From: Thermoleptolyngbya sichuanensis A183
GTDB lineage: Bacteria > Cyanobacteriota > Cyanobacteriia > Elainellales > Elainellaceae
NCBI RefSeq assembly: GCF_013177315.1
Contig: NZ_CP053661.1
Coordinates: 1,922,001 to 1,986,000 of the forward strand
Direction of reading: 5' to 3'
Length of the DNA stretch: 64,000 nt
Shown here: positions 9,162-19,242 of the stretch, piece by piece
How positions within the stretch are numbered: position 1 is the first letter of the stretch
How the letters are laid out: each line of letters begins with the position of its first letter
The notes under the pieces: model-generated
The model's input: only the letters and a program-made list of their open reading frames with translations
Told to the model about the DNA's origin: nothing
Database searches by the model: none
Translations under genes and position numbers: made by a program

Positions 9162-9381
9162 TAGCAGCATCCTAAAAAAAGCAGCGGGTCTAACCTGACC
9201 AAAGCGAATATCGCGGGGAGTATAAGTGCAGAAATTAAATTTGCGGAATTTGCGAAATCTGCGGACGAAATCTGCGGAAAAATGAGTTGCTTTGTCGCAA
9301 AGCCCCAGCGACGTTAGACGCTTTGAGGCAAGCCAGACCAAAATCGGAAATCCAAAATCTAAAGTCGAACGTCTGTCCTCC

Positions 9382-10383
9382 TTAAACGGGCACTGCGCCA
9401 GACGGCGGTGGTTCAGGGGAATCGGTCGAATCCTGAGCAGCAACGCTCTTGACCTCGGAGACGGGGCGATCGCGCCATCCCAGGGCTGTAAAGCAAACCA
9501 GCGTTCCCAGCAGACACGCGCCAATCATCTGGTGTGCCACCGTCAGCGGCTCGACCTGTAAGTGCAGGCGATAGGTAGCCACACCCAGCAGCACTTGCAG
9601 CCCCAAAAAGCCCAGCGCCAAGTTTGCCAGCCGCCGCAGGCTGGGATGCAGCGCCGGAGTGCGCCAGGCCAGCCCCACAAGAATCAACACCGACAGACTA
9701 GCCGGAACCACCCCCAGCAGGTGTGTATTCATCACGACACAAAGCTGCGACCCGCCCAGACATTGGTGCAGCGCCCAGCGCGACCCCACCAGCGCCCCCG
9801 AAAGGCTCTGAACATAAATCAGCAGCGCAGCGGCAAGGCTGAACCAGGGCAACTTGCCAACGGTTCCCGTCCCCTGGTGCGGCAAGAGCGCTACGCCCAT
9901 CACCAACAGCGTCACGAAAAACGCCAGCGCCGTGCCCAAGTGCGCGGTCACAATGTCGAATCGCAACAGTTCAATAACTGTCAGCCCGCCCAGCACGCCC
10001 TGAAACACCACGAGCAACAGAGCAAAGGCTGATGCCCAGGGCAGCCAGCGGGGAATCGAGCGGCGATACCACAGGCTCATGCCCACCAGCAGCATCGTCA
10101 ACAGTCCAATCAGCGAGGCATCCAGCCGATGAAACCATTCCAAAAACACTTGCAAATTCATCTGCTGGGTGGGGACTAGCGTGCCGTAGCAGAGGGGCCA
10201 GTCGGGACAGGCCAGCCCCGCATTCATGACGCGGGTGGCGCTGCCGATCGCCATGAGGATTAGCGTGGCGATCGCCAATTTCCATACCAGCCGCCGAATC
10301 CGCTGCACCGCCAGGGGATGACGGACAGTGGATTGCAGTCCCTCCAAGTCACTCAACGCTGCGGGTAAAGCTGCATCTGCCAT
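9382..10383 (-). CDS. ctaA: heme A synthase (COX15/CtaA)
   Basis: About 333 residues with eight predicted membrane segments. It contains the family features [10 protein letters not shown] (Cys-containing loop), [12 protein letters not shown] and HLGTALAFF with heme-ligand histidines, and [12 protein letters not shown] near the C-terminus. CtaA oxidises heme O to heme A for aa3-type oxidase. The ATG at 10383 is preceded by GGGAGGG at good spacing; the upstream ATGs (10389, 10425) are too close to it or lack one. Forms an apparent ctaA-ctaB unit on the minus strand, with a possible NtcA site 84 bases upstream. Confidence 0.93.
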   Translation of the reverse strand: MADAALPAALSDLEGLQSTVRHPLAVQRIRRLVWKLAIATLILMAIGSATRVMNAGLACPDWPLCYGTLVPTQQMNLQVFLEWFHRLDASLIGLLTMLLVGMSLWYRRSIPRWLPWASAFALLLVVFQGVLGGLTVIELLRFDIVTAHLGTALAFFVTLLVMGVALLPHQGTGTVGKLPWFSLAAALLIYVQSLSGALVGSRWALHQCLGGSQLCVVMNTHLLGVVPASLSVLILVGLAWRTPALHPSLRRLANLALGFLGLQVLLGVATYRLHLQVEPLTVAHQMIGACLLGTLVCFTALGWRDRPVSEVKSVAAQDSTDSPEPPPSGAVPV

Positions 10384-10467
10384 GTTCATCCCTCCCAAAG
10401 ATTCAAAAGCCCACCTGAAAAACACATCATCGTTAAGAGCATGTGCGAGTGTTCATCACGCTAGGGG

Positions 10468-10481
10468 GTACGCATAGGTAC
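10468..10481. promoter_or_regulatory. candidate NtcA-binding site (GTA-N8-TAC)
   Basis: GTACGCATAGGTAC is an exact match to the NtcA consensus GTA-N8-TAC, between the divergent ctaA and larE genes. It is 84 bases from the ctaA start and 221 from the larE start. I did not find a convincing TAN3T -10 box at the usual 22-base distance on either side, which lowers confidence. The rest of this 319-base spacer is C-rich and otherwise featureless. Confidence 0.35.
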
Positions 10482-10702
10482 TACTTTAGAGACTGCTTTT
10501 AGGAATCGAGGGTAGCTTTAGGCATTTCTTTGGAATCCAGGTGACATCTGCCTTTCTCCCCGCTATTCTCTCCGATTTAAATGTTGTCCAAACTACACTT
10601 TCTGCCTCCCTCTATCTCCCCATCCCCCCATCCCCCATCACTCCCCCTCAAATTCGCTAGTCTGGAAACAGACGACAGCGTTGGGAGGATAACGCGAGAT
10701 TC

Positions 10703-11521
10703 ATGCTGGCAGAAAAGCTGGAACAGTTGCGATCGCTCTTTGCAGAAATGGATCGGGCGCTGATTGCCTACTCAGGCGGCATCGACAGTACGCTGGTGGC
10801 CAAGGTGGCGTGGGACGTGTTGGGCGATCGCGCGTTGGCCGTCACCGCCGAGTCGCCCTCGCTCTTGCCCGAAGATCTGGAAGACGCACGGGTGCAGGCA
10901 GCGGAAATCGGCATCGCCCATGAAGTGGTGCAAACCCACGAAATGGACAACCCCAACTACACCGCCAACCCAGTCAACCGCTGCTACTTTTGCAAGAGCG
11001 AACTGCACGACACGCTGAAGCCCCTCGCCCTAGAACGCGGCTATCCCTATGTCGTCGATGGCGTAAATGCCGACGACTTGCAGGACTATCGACCGGGCAT
11101 TCAGGCGGCAAAAGAACGGGGAGCGCGATCGCCCCTGGCCGAAGTCGGCATCACCAAGCTAGAAGTCCGAGAACTCTCCCGAATGCTGGGACTGCCCTGG
11201 TGGGACAAGCCCGCCCAGCCCTGCCTCAGTTCCCGCTTTCCCTACGGCGAAGAAATCACCATCACCAAGCTCCAGCGAGTCGGCCGCGCCGAACGATACC
11301 TGCGAAGCCTGGGGCTGAAAACCCTGCGAGTTCGCTCCGAAGGTGACACCGCCCGCATCGAACTGCCCGCTGAAGACATCAAGACCTGCGTCGCAACGCT
11401 CGACCTGCCCACTCTGGTTGCAGAGTTCCAGCGCTACGGTTTTGTCTACGTGACGCTGGATCTGGAAGGCTTCCGCAGCGGAAAACTAAATCAGGTCTTG
11501 GGAGTTGGGGCATTGGGATAA
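10703..11521 (+). CDS. larE: LarE-type ATP-dependent sacrificial sulfur transferase
   Basis: 272 residues. The PP-loop YSGGIDST (about residues 23-30) binds ATP; Cys174 in PCLSSRFPYG matches the sacrificial cysteine of LarE that donates its sulfur and becomes dehydroalanine. A CYFC pair at 94-97 is also typical of this subgroup. In lactobacilli LarE thiolates the pyridinium precursor of the nickel-pincer nucleotide cofactor of lactate racemase, acting after LarB and before LarC. Neither larB, larC nor larA is in this window. The TIGR00268 family is common in cyanobacteria, so the exact product here is inferred. Confidence 0.88.
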   Translation: MLAEKLEQLRSLFAEMDRALIAYSGGIDSTLVAKVAWDVLGDRALAVTAESPSLLPEDLEDARVQAAEIGIAHEVVQTHEMDNPNYTANPVNRCYFCKSELHDTLKPLALERGYPYVVDGVNADDLQDYRPGIQAAKERGARSPLAEVGITKLEVRELSRMLGLPWWDKPAQPCLSSRFPYGEEITITKLQRVGRAERYLRSLGLKTLRVRSEGDTARIELPAEDIKTCVATLDLPTLVAEFQRYGFVYVTLDLEGFRSGKLNQVLGVGALG

Positions 11522-11685
11522 TCGCTCCCCACACTCCAACATCTTCTGTTGCAACTCTTAACACGCCCCCCGCATTTCCGTTACGTCGTCCTGATAGACT
11601 GAAAGACACGCGGCCCAATGCGTTGCGCGGTTTGCGTATCGTCATTATTAAAGCTCCGAGTTATCCAATCTGATAAGACCTGGCA

Positions 11686-12762
11686 ATGGTAGATTCCCTC
11701 AAGAAACCTGGCTTTGAAGAAATGCGTCCGGGCGTGAAAGTCCCGGCAAAAGAGACCATTCTCACCCCCCGTTTCTATACCACCGACTTCGACGAGATGG
11801 CCAAGATGGACATCTCCGTGAACGAGGATGAACTGAGGGCAATCCTGGAAGAGTTCCGCACAGACTACAACCGTCATCACTTCGTACGGAGTGAAGAATT
11901 TAATCAGTCCTGGGATCACATCGACGGCGAGAGCCGCCAACTGTTTATCGAGTTTCTGGAGCGCTCCTGCACAGCAGAGTTCTCTGGCTTCCTGCTTTAC
12001 AAGGAGTTGGGTCGTCGCCTGAAGGACAAGAACCCGGTGCTGGCAGAGTGCTTTACGCTAATGTCGCGGGATGAGGCACGACACGCAGGCTTTTTGAACA
12101 AGGCCCTGTCAGACTTTAATATGTCGCTTGACCTGGGCTTTTTGACCAAGAGCCGCAGCTACACCTTCTTCAAGCCCAAGTTCATTTTCTACGCCACCTA
12201 CCTATCAGAGAAAATTGGCTACTGGCGGTACATCAAGATCTTCCGCCATTTGCAAGCCCACCCCGAAAATCGCATCTACCCGATCTTCAGCTTCTTTGAA
12301 AACTGGTGCCAAGACGAGAATCGCCACGGCGACTTCTTCGACGCAATCATGAAGGCGCAGCCCAGCATTTTGAATGACTGGAAGGCGCGGCTGTGGTGTC
12401 GGTTCTTCCTGCTTTCGGTGTTTGCGACGATGTATCTCAACGACTTGCAGCGGTCTGACTTTTACAAGGCGCTGGGCATCAATGCGCGGGACTACGACAT
12501 CGACGTGATTCGCGAGACGAACGCCACGGCGGGGCGCGTGTTTCCGCTGGTGCTGAATGTGGATCATCCTGACTTCTTCCGGCTGATGGATGAAGCCGCC
12601 GCCAGCTACCTGAAGATTGTCAACGCGCCCGCATCGAACGAGCCGAAGCCGCTAAAGACCCTGAAGCGCCTGCCTCACATTCTGTCGATTGGCGTGAAGA
12701 TGCTCCAGCTTTATCTAATGAAGCCGATTGACACGGCTCATCTAGAAGGCACGGTTCGCTAG
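11686..12762 (+). CDS. acsF: Mg-protoporphyrin IX monomethyl ester oxidative cyclase
   Basis: 358 residues, the usual AcsF (ChlE/CHL27) length. The diiron-carboxylate ligands are visible in [13 protein letters not shown] and [10 protein letters not shown], with a second set in [15 protein letters not shown]. The enzyme forms the fifth ring of chlorophyll from Mg-protoporphyrin monomethyl ester using oxygen, at the thylakoid membrane. No ribosome site is strong before the ATG. It is a single gene, followed by a stem-loop at 12876. Low-oxygen cyanobacteria often have a second copy next to heme oxygenase; the solitary context here suggests the main aerobic copy. Confidence 0.96.
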   Translation: MVDSLKKPGFEEMRPGVKVPAKETILTPRFYTTDFDEMAKMDISVNEDELRAILEEFRTDYNRHHFVRSEEFNQSWDHIDGESRQLFIEFLERSCTAEFSGFLLYKELGRRLKDKNPVLAECFTLMSRDEARHAGFLNKALSDFNMSLDLGFLTKSRSYTFFKPKFIFYATYLSEKIGYWRYIKIFRHLQAHPENRIYPIFSFFENWCQDENRHGDFFDAIMKAQPSILNDWKARLWCRFFLLSVFATMYLNDLQRSDFYKALGINARDYDIDVIRETNATAGRVFPLVLNVDHPDFFRLMDEAAASYLKIVNAPASNEPKPLKTLKRLPHILSIGVKMLQLYLMKPIDTAHLEGTVR

Positions 12763-12875
12763 AGTCTTGAGCCTCTGAACTTCTGGACTGATGATTTTGC
12801 GCTTTGCTTTAGCTTAGAGCTAGCCTATGAGTTAGCTTAGAGTTTCAGGCTGTGTCGCATTGCACGGCCCCCTAG

Positions 12876-12907
12876 AAAGCGGTTCTGCAATAGCAGGGCC
12901 GCTTTTT
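12876..12907 (+). terminator. candidate terminator after acsF
   Basis: AAAGCGG and CCGCTTT form a 7-bp stem around a 16-base loop, ending in five T. It lies 113 bases after the acsF stop. The remainder of the 343-base spacer to ndhM shows no gene; it contains near-repeats of ATGTCCGAGAT. Confidence 0.55.
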
Positions 12908-13105
12908 GGCGAATGTCCGAGATTTAATATCCGAGAGCCAATGTCCGAGATCTGGGGAATTGAAGACTGGCTATCGGGTCTATCCAAAATTCAAAACAGA
13001 GATTCTTCCAGAAGCCCCCGTTGCGCTGGATGTGACCTGGACTGCGACCTGTACAATATCTGAGAGACCTTTGAGTAGCGAACTTTTTGGGGCGGCGATC
13101 GCACT

Positions 13106-13450
13106 ATGTTAATCAAGTCCACCACGCGGCACATTCGGATTTTCTCAGCAGAGGTTCAGGGCAACGAGCTAGTTCCCAGCGCTGACAAGCTGACGCTGGA
13201 CGTTGACCCAGACAATGAGCTGAACTGGAACGACGAAGCCCTGCAAGCGGTTTATAAGAAATTTGAAGAACTGACCGCGCAGTATAACGGGGCAGATCTA
13301 ACGGATTACAACGTGCGGCGGATTGGTTCAGACCTGGAGCATTTCGTGCGATCGCTCCTCTACGACGGCAAAGTCTCCTATAACCTGCAAAGCCGCGTGC
13401 GGAACTATAGCCTTGGGCTGCCCAGAGTTTCTGCCGATATCAACGTCTAG
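13106..13450 (+). CDS. ndhM: NAD(P)H-quinone oxidoreductase subunit M
   Basis: 114 residues matching the NdhM family across its length: the N-terminal LIKSTTRHIRIFSAE, the central LTLDVDPDNELNWN and the C-terminal RRIGSDLEHFVRSLL are recognisable. NdhM is an oxygenic-photosynthesis-specific subunit of the NDH-1 complex, on the cytoplasmic side of the thylakoid membrane, used in cyclic electron flow and respiration. It is a single gene; a HIP1 octamer lies just before the ATG. Confidence 0.95.
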   Translation: MLIKSTTRHIRIFSAEVQGNELVPSADKLTLDVDPDNELNWNDEALQAVYKKFEELTAQYNGADLTDYNVRRIGSDLEHFVRSLLYDGKVSYNLQSRVRNYSLGLPRVSADINV

Positions 13451-13684
13451 GCAAGGTCTAGGCACTGTCTGGGAATTTCTGATAGTTCCCACTCAATTTG
13501 GCGGGTTCAGCTTGAGTTCTGCTGGCAATTGGTTAGTAGTAATCGCCCTGAAATTGCAGCGGCATTCGTGGTAAGGCATCAGGACGGGCGTTATGCGGCG
13601 AAATGATGTGTTCGGCTGGGGTCTACGTTATCCTAGTAAAGCCGAATCCTGTTTTTCACTGGCTGCTGGTCGCACACTCCGCGA

Positions 13685-16279
13685 ATGCTCTACTGCTCTA
13701 ACTATTCCTGTCAGGCTCCCAATTCAGAGCGCAGCAAGTTTTGCCAGAAGTGTAGAACGCCGCTGACTAAGCGATACCTCTGGGCCATTGGCCCGGGGGC
13801 AGAGTCCTGTCGAACAGATGAGCTAGTGGCCAATCGCTACCTGGTCAAGGGCGGGCGAGTGCTGCTAGATACCAAGCCGGGGCTGCTGCCAGGAATTTCC
13901 ACGGAGCAGATTCCCGATGACCTGCTGCCCTACCTGCGGCTGTCGCCCTACGCGCTGCATGTGCCCCAGGTGTATGACTGGGTGCGGCTGGAATCGGCAG
14001 GTGGCCCCGAAAAGCTGGCCTTGCTAGAGCGATCGCCCCTTTACCTGCCCAACACGCCGTCCGATGCAGACCCTCCTGCCAGCGACCCCCAGCTTTTCCC
14101 CTCGCTCACAGACCTCTGGCCCCGATCCTCTGCGCTGCGCCAGCTCAACTGGCTCTGGCAAATCGCGCACCTGTGGCAACCCTTCGCCACCGAACAAGTC
14201 GTCTCCTCTTTGCTGATGCCGGATCTGCTGCGCGTGGAGGGGCCACTGGTGCGCCTGATGGAGCTTCAACTGGACGCATCGGGCATTGAACCGACGCTGG
14301 CAGACCTGGGCAGCCTGTGGCAGCAGTGGTTGCCCTCTGCCCATGCAAAAGTGTCGCCCCATCTCGATGCGCTCTGCCAGGACATGATCCGGGGGCAACT
14401 TCATGCTTCAGAACAGGTGATTGAACGGCTAGACGAAGCGCTGTGGACGGTGGCGCAAGCGTCGTCCCGCCAGGTGTCGCTTGCCACCCGCACCGACCAA
14501 GGCCCCAGCCGCCAGCGCAATGAAGATGCGTGCTATCCCCCTAGCGGCACGGCCCAGACGCTTGCTTTGACCCCGACGGTCACCCCGCTGCTGATTGTGT
14601 GCGACGGCATTGGCGGGCATCAGGGGGGAGATGTCGCCTCCAATCTGGCGATCGCCGCTGTGCAGCAACACCTCCAGTCCAGCGACCTCAGCCGCCTCAG
14701 TCCCTTGGCTTTGATGCAGGAGCTAGAAGCCGCCGCCTGCGCTGCCAATGACCTGATTAGCCAGCGCAACGACGAAGAGCATCGCCAGGATCGACAGCGC
14801 ATGGGCACTACGCTGGTCATGGCGCTGGTGCGCGAGCACGAGCTATACCTGGCCCATGTGGGGGACAGTCGCGCCTACTGGATTACCCCGTGGAACTGTC
14901 ACCAGATTACGCAGGATGACGACGTGGCCTCGCGCGAAGTTCGCATGGGCTATAGCTTCTATCGAGAGGCGCTGCAACATGCCAGTTCTGGCTCTCTGGT
15001 GCAGGCGCTAGGCATGGGCAGTTCGTCTTTGCTCCATGCCAACGTGCAGCGGTTTGTGCTGGATGACGACAGTCTGTTTTTGCTGTGTTCTGACGGACTG
15101 AGCGACAATGATCGGGTGGAACAGTATTGGGATTTGGAACTGCTCCCGGTGCTAGGCGGACGTGCCAATTTGGAAATCGTCACCCAGCGACTCGTAGATC
15201 TGGCGAATTCCCAAAATGGTCATGACAATGTAACCGTTGGCATTGTTCATGTCCAGCTTCCCAGCCTGTCGCCCACTAAGCTTGCACCGACGCAACTTCC
15301 TGGCGTAGAAGTCGCCCCAGCCCCGACGGCGATCGCCTCCACTGCTGTCGTTTCTCCCGTCGGCTCTCCCTCCGCCCAAGCAGCGCAAGCCTCCAAACCA
15401 CTCCCCAATCTCTCACCGCAGCCCAGCGAGCCCGCTTTGCCCAAAACGCAGGTCGTGTCGCCCGTTGCTGCCAAGCCAAGACCCCTGCCGCTGTTGCTGA
15501 CCCTCCTGGCGCTGCTGGGGGCGGGGGCGCTGGGCTACTGGCTCATGCGCGATCGCCTGACCAGTTTGACGGGGTTTCCCCCTGCGCCCACCCTATCCCC
15601 CCCTGCCGAAGAAGACCCGGCGATCGCCCTTCAGCCCGGCGCGTTTCTGCTGATCGGACGAGCAGCCGAGGGCGCACCCGGTGACATATCCGGGCTAGTG
15701 CTGCTGCCTTCCCCCCCCACAGTCGAGGGCAGCCCCACGGCATCCCCCTCCCCTGCATCCCCTGCAACGGCAGGTCTGGCGATCGCCCCTGGTAGCGTGT
15801 TGATGGTGCTAGAGCGCCGGCCTCCCGATGCTCCTGCCTGGATCAAACTCAAGGTCTGTTCGACGGAGCAAGCCGTAGCCCCTACACCAGCGGCTTCGCC
15901 GACTTCCAGCCCCGCCGCCCCGCCCATCGCGCCCGACAATGGCTCCGCTTCGAGCGCCAACCCGACGCTCCCGGCATCGCCCATTGGATCGCCCATTCGC
16001 GAGTTGCCAGCCCCACCCGCAGCGGATACGTTCAATACTCCACTGCCTGAACGAAGCGCGATCGCCCCTCCCGGAGAAGAAGGCTGGGTGGCGCTGAGCG
16101 ATCTCCGTCCGCTGATGATGCCCAACCCCACGCCGACCGATGCCCAGCGCGGCGTTTGCGTCTCTTCGTCTCCAACCCCCGATTTGCCTGCTCCACCCCC
16201 TAGTCCGCCGCCTGTTGTGCCGCCTGCTGAACCTACCACGCCCCCCAGCGATCCACCCGCCTCGCCTCCTGTCGGTTAA
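13685..16279 (+). CDS. zinc-ribbon PP2C-type Ser/Thr phosphatase with membrane anchor
   Basis: 864 residues. An N-terminal zinc ribbon uses Cys4, Cys9, Cys20 and Cys23. Residues about 263-525 form a PP2C/PPM phosphatase with all metal-binding motifs: RQRNEDA, CDGIGGHQGG, GTTLVMALV, HVGDSRAYW, CSDGLSD and HDNVTVGI. One hydrophobic segment (about 600-620) follows, then a long Pro/Ser/Ala-rich tail of about 240 residues with repeats of PPxP. The likely topology is a cytoplasmic phosphatase tethered to the membrane with an external or periplasmic tail. It removes phosphate from Ser/Thr; substrates are unknown. It sits upstream of a CHAT-FHA gene in the same direction with a 363-base gap, which suggests a shared phospho-signalling theme but not a tight operon. 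Confidence 0.92.
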   Translation: MLYCSNYSCQAPNSERSKFCQKCRTPLTKRYLWAIGPGAESCRTDELVANRYLVKGGRVLLDTKPGLLPGISTEQIPDDLLPYLRLSPYALHVPQVYDWVRLESAGGPEKLALLERSPLYLPNTPSDADPPASDPQLFPSLTDLWPRSSALRQLNWLWQIAHLWQPFATEQVVSSLLMPDLLRVEGPLVRLMELQLDASGIEPTLADLGSLWQQWLPSAHAKVSPHLDALCQDMIRGQLHASEQVIERLDEALWTVAQASSRQVSLATRTDQGPSRQRNEDACYPPSGTAQTLALTPTVTPLLIVCDGIGGHQGGDVASNLAIAAVQQHLQSSDLSRLSPLALMQELEAAACAANDLISQRNDEEHRQDRQRMGTTLVMALVREHELYLAHVGDSRAYWITPWNCHQITQDDDVASREVRMGYSFYREALQHASSGSLVQALGMGSSSLLHANVQRFVLDDDSLFLLCSDGLSDNDRVEQYWDLELLPVLGGRANLEIVTQRLVDLANSQNGHDNVTVGIVHVQLPSLSPTKLAPTQLPGVEVAPAPTAIASTAVVSPVGSPSAQAAQASKPLPNLSPQPSEPALPKTQVVSPVAAKPRPLPLLLTLLALLGAGALGYWLMRDRLTSLTGFPPAPTLSPPAEEDPAIALQPGAFLLIGRAAEGAPGDISGLVLLPSPPTVEGSPTASPSPASPATAGLAIAPGSVLMVLERRPPDAPAWIKLKVCSTEQAVAPTPAASPTSSPAAPPIAPDNGSASSANPTLPASPIGSPIRELPAPPAADTFNTPLPERSAIAPPGEEGWVALSDLRPLMMPNPTPTDAQRGVCVSSSPTPDLPAPPPSPPPVVPPAEPTTPPSDPPASPPVG

Positions 16280-16642
16280 CCTCCAAAGATCTGGTCTTCT
16301 GGGGACAAAGAGGAAAAACCCGGTGAATTACTCGATACACTGGATAAGCGTCAGCAGTGTCACGATCGGCCTTACGCGATTGACTTTGTAGGATGGCATT
16401 GCCTGGATGGGCGATCGCACGATTTAGGGCGCAGAAGCCTGGAAAAGGTTTGGGAATACTATATTCAGTGTGTTTGTTTGATTCTTGTTTGATTCAGTGT
16501 GTTTGTTTGAAGGTTGGGCTTGGATTCAAACTTCAACCCGTTGACCGCCCGTTTAGAGCTTTGCCTTCTGCAACACAACGTTGGGTGCATTTCGGTTTCA
16601 GTCATGGATTTTGTTGAATTAGCCATTTAAACTTTCGGTTTC
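16280..16642. other. 363-base spacer between PP2C and CHAT genes
   Basis: No convincing gene. It contains a 19-base direct repeat at 16463-16481 and 16492-16510 (listed separately) and a HIP1 octamer. No terminator stem with T-run was seen. Confidence 0.5.
16463..16510. repeat. 19-bp direct repeat, period 29
   Basis: ATTCAGTGTGTTTGTTTGA occurs twice without mismatch, separated by ten bases, in the spacer ahead of the CHAT-FHA gene. Confidence 0.85.
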
Positions 16643-18259
16643 ATGCTTTCGTCTGATCACCCCTGCCTGCGGCTTGCGATTCGCCGCCTTACTGCTGCTG
16701 ACGCAGACCACTATGCGATTTGGGTGCTACAAGCTCCATCGCAGGCAGGTTACGTGCATCACGACCGAGCCTGGCCAGCGGAGCTAACCGAGATCTGGCA
16801 AGCCTGGCAGTCCATGTTTTGTCTGCGAGATTTGCCCGCCGTTCCCCGGATTCCGGCGGTGGTGTTGCCGCCGCCCCAGCCCGACGACCCGACACCAGGC
16901 TACGCGGGTCGCCTGATGCAGCATTTGGGCGTGAGTCTCTGGCAGTGGTTGTTTGACGGTTCCATCCAAAATAGCCTGGCCCAGAGCCAGGGCATTGCTC
17001 AGGGACAGGGGCGATCGCTGCGGCTGCGGCTGGAGATTCGTGACCCTGAGCTAATGGCGCTGCCCTGGGAAATCATGCAGCCCCAGCCCGGACGACAGGC
17101 GATCGCCCTCAGCCAGCAGCTTTTGTTTAGCCGCACCACCAACGAAGTCGATCCGCTGCCGGCCTTGCGCGAGGAAAACTCGCTGCGGATCTTGCTAGTG
17201 CAGGGACAGGACGCTGAACCCGACCGCAGCCTTTCCACCAGCGACTTTCGCCTCCAGTTACAGCAAGAGGCCGACGCGCTGACGGCGCTGCTTCAGGATG
17301 TCACTCAGGGAGAAGCGTTTCATCGCTTTGTGCCGCCTGTGCCCTGCGAAGTGACAACGCTGGTGCAGCCGACTGCCGCCGAACTCACGTCTCACCTAGA
17401 AACCAAGCAGTACAACGTGCTGTTTTACTCTGGCCACGGGATGCCTGGCCCAGATGGCGGAATGCTCTTCTTGCGTCCCGATGCAACGATGAACGGGACG
17501 GAGCTGGCGCAAGTGCTAACCCGCTGCCGCATCAAGCTGGCCGTGTTCAACGCCTGCTGGGGCGCACAGCCCGAAATGCAGGGCGATCGCCCCATTCCCC
17601 GCAGCAGCCTGGCCGAAGTGCTGATTCATCACGGCGTACCTGCGGTGCTGGGGATGCGCGATCGCATTGCCGAACACGAAGCCCACAGCTTTATCCAGCG
17701 ATTTGCCCGGGCCCTGGCCGAGCGATCGCCCATCGACGAGGCCGTGGCGATCGCCCGCCAGCATTTGCTCACGCTCTATCGCTTCAACCAGATCGCCTGG
17801 ACCCTGCCCGTCCTTTACATGCATCCCGAATTTGACGGCGAATTGGTCAAACCGCTGACAGAAGGGGTTACGGAAATTCCCGAAAATCCCTCTAGCTGGG
17901 GCGAGGTGCCGTTTCCCTCTGCCTGCCTCCGCGCTGTCGAGCCACCCCACCAAACCTGGCCAATCTACGGCGGCATGGTGCGGGTTGGCTTTTTGGAAGG
18001 CAATGACCTGGTGATTAAATCTCCCGGCGTTTCTCGTCGCCACGCTGAGATTTTCTATCGCGGGTCGGTCGGGGCGGCTAGCGCAGAGCCGATTTACGTC
18101 CTGCGCGACTTTTCTCGCTTTGGCACGTTTCTGCTGGAACCACAGGGCCAGTGGCGAAAAGTGCATCAGGAAGAGGTCGCCCTCAAGCCCCACAGTCGCC
18201 TCCGATTTGGCACATTTCAGCTAGAGTTTGTGCCCAATGACCTCACCCCGCCTCTGTGA
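16643..18259 (+). CDS. CHAT-domain protease fused to a C-terminal FHA-like domain
   Basis: 538 residues. Residues about 180-395 form a CHAT domain (caspase-like, clan CD) with the catalytic pair His265 in FYSGHG and Cys305 in VFNACWG. An N-terminal region of about 175 residues, including EIRDPELMALPWEIM, is the usual CHAT-associated leader. Residues about 440-532 form an FHA-like fold with SRRHAEI, but the phosphothreonine-contacting Arg (GR motif) is Phe450 and the Asn of NGT is Phe, so phosphopeptide binding is doubtful. No signal peptide or membrane segment. The neighbours are a PP2C phosphatase upstream and an FHA-PrsW protease downstream. Expected to be a cytoplasmic regulated peptidase; target unknown. 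Confidence 0.88.
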   Translation: MLSSDHPCLRLAIRRLTAADADHYAIWVLQAPSQAGYVHHDRAWPAELTEIWQAWQSMFCLRDLPAVPRIPAVVLPPPQPDDPTPGYAGRLMQHLGVSLWQWLFDGSIQNSLAQSQGIAQGQGRSLRLRLEIRDPELMALPWEIMQPQPGRQAIALSQQLLFSRTTNEVDPLPALREENSLRILLVQGQDAEPDRSLSTSDFRLQLQQEADALTALLQDVTQGEAFHRFVPPVPCEVTTLVQPTAAELTSHLETKQYNVLFYSGHGMPGPDGGMLFLRPDATMNGTELAQVLTRCRIKLAVFNACWGAQPEMQGDRPIPRSSLAEVLIHHGVPAVLGMRDRIAEHEAHSFIQRFARALAERSPIDEAVAIARQHLLTLYRFNQIAWTLPVLYMHPEFDGELVKPLTEGVTEIPENPSSWGEVPFPSACLRAVEPPHQTWPIYGGMVRVGFLEGNDLVIKSPGVSRRHAEIFYRGSVGAASAEPIYVLRDFSRFGTFLLEPQGQWRKVHQEEVALKPHSRLRFGTFQLEFVPNDLTPPL

Positions 18260-18510
18260 CGCTTGGCTCCTGGCTGCGCTTTGGCCAGAGCAGGTACGGC
18301 TTTCTGGGTTTATTGTGTTTATATTTGTCTGGATAATACTCTTTCAAAATTTCCACTTTAGCCCGCTGCCAAAATTTTCAAATTCCTTATCAGCCAATTA
18401 CGGAACTGACCCATCCGAGTCTGTAGCTAGTCCTATCGAACCCATTCGATACCCACTTAATACAAGTCACCATAGACAACACTTGTCCGGCGCATTCAGG
18501 AGCAAGAACC

Positions 18511-19131
18511 ATGGCAAGCGATTCAACCCGTCCCTGCTTTTCTGCCTTTCGATCTCAGGCTGAGCTAGAACTCCTCCAGGTCGTATTAGATGATGCGGAT
18601 GCATCCTACCCCTGGAATCCGGCAGACCCTGCCGCATCTAGCTATTTTGAACAGCTTGAGCAGGAAGTGGCAGCGGGTTGGCCGACTGACATGCTCGATT
18701 CCTATGCCCAGTCCCTTTCCATGCAATTTGACCAACTGTGGGCCACGGTGGATGCGGCTCAAAATGCGGCTCAACCTGTGCTGACGACCGCCTCTTTCAG
18801 CGGACTGTTTCAGCGGTTTGCCGACCGGATGCCGCAAGGACTGCTGGAACGGCTGGTGCAGCAGGCGCAGATGGCGATCGCCTCTTCCAACTCTCTGGCC
18901 GATCAACTGGTTGCCAGCGTCCGCGACGTGCTGCCCGAGTGGGGCGATGATGATCTGTACGTGCTGGCGCGTCCTTTTGCCTATGCCATGCGCGACAAGG
19001 GCGAAAACGACCTGCTAGAGGGAGCGCTGCGCTCGGTGCGCTCCGAAGCCTGGGAAGACCTCTCCAGCATTGAGCAAGCCCGCCTCAGTCTGGCGATCGC
19101 CCGCCATATTATCGACCAATCCAAGGTTTGA
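18511..19131 (+). CDS. conserved-looking helical protein of unknown function
   Basis: 206 residues with a good ribosome site (AGGAG nine bases before the ATG). The sequence is rich in Ala, Leu, Gln and Asp with long amphipathic helices, no Cys-rich motif, no membrane segment and no recognised domain. Codon use and the HIP1 octamers match the neighbours, so it is a native gene. It lies 251 bases after the CHAT-FHA gene in the same direction and converges on the FHA-PrsW gene. I do not recognise its family; its position makes it a candidate partner or substrate of the protease, which is inference. Confidence 0.8.
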   Translation: MASDSTRPCFSAFRSQAELELLQVVLDDADASYPWNPADPAASSYFEQLEQEVAAGWPTDMLDSYAQSLSMQFDQLWATVDAAQNAAQPVLTTASFSGLFQRFADRMPQGLLERLVQQAQMAIASSNSLADQLVASVRDVLPEWGDDDLYVLARPFAYAMRDKGENDLLEGALRSVRSEAWEDLSSIEQARLSLAIARHIIDQSKV

Positions 19132-19242
19132 CCCATTCAAGGCTTGAGCCATCTAAGGCGCGATTCATCCAGTGCGGCGGGTAGGACGGAGTAGCAGAGC
19201 GACAGGGTAGCCCGCTCCAGCGCCCCAATACGCCAACCCCTC

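Noticed and set aside
8172-9524. 450-residue version of CtaB starting at 9524
   Set aside because: The first 120 residues have no family likeness and no ribosome site; the ATG at 9161 has AGGA and begins the conserved protein.
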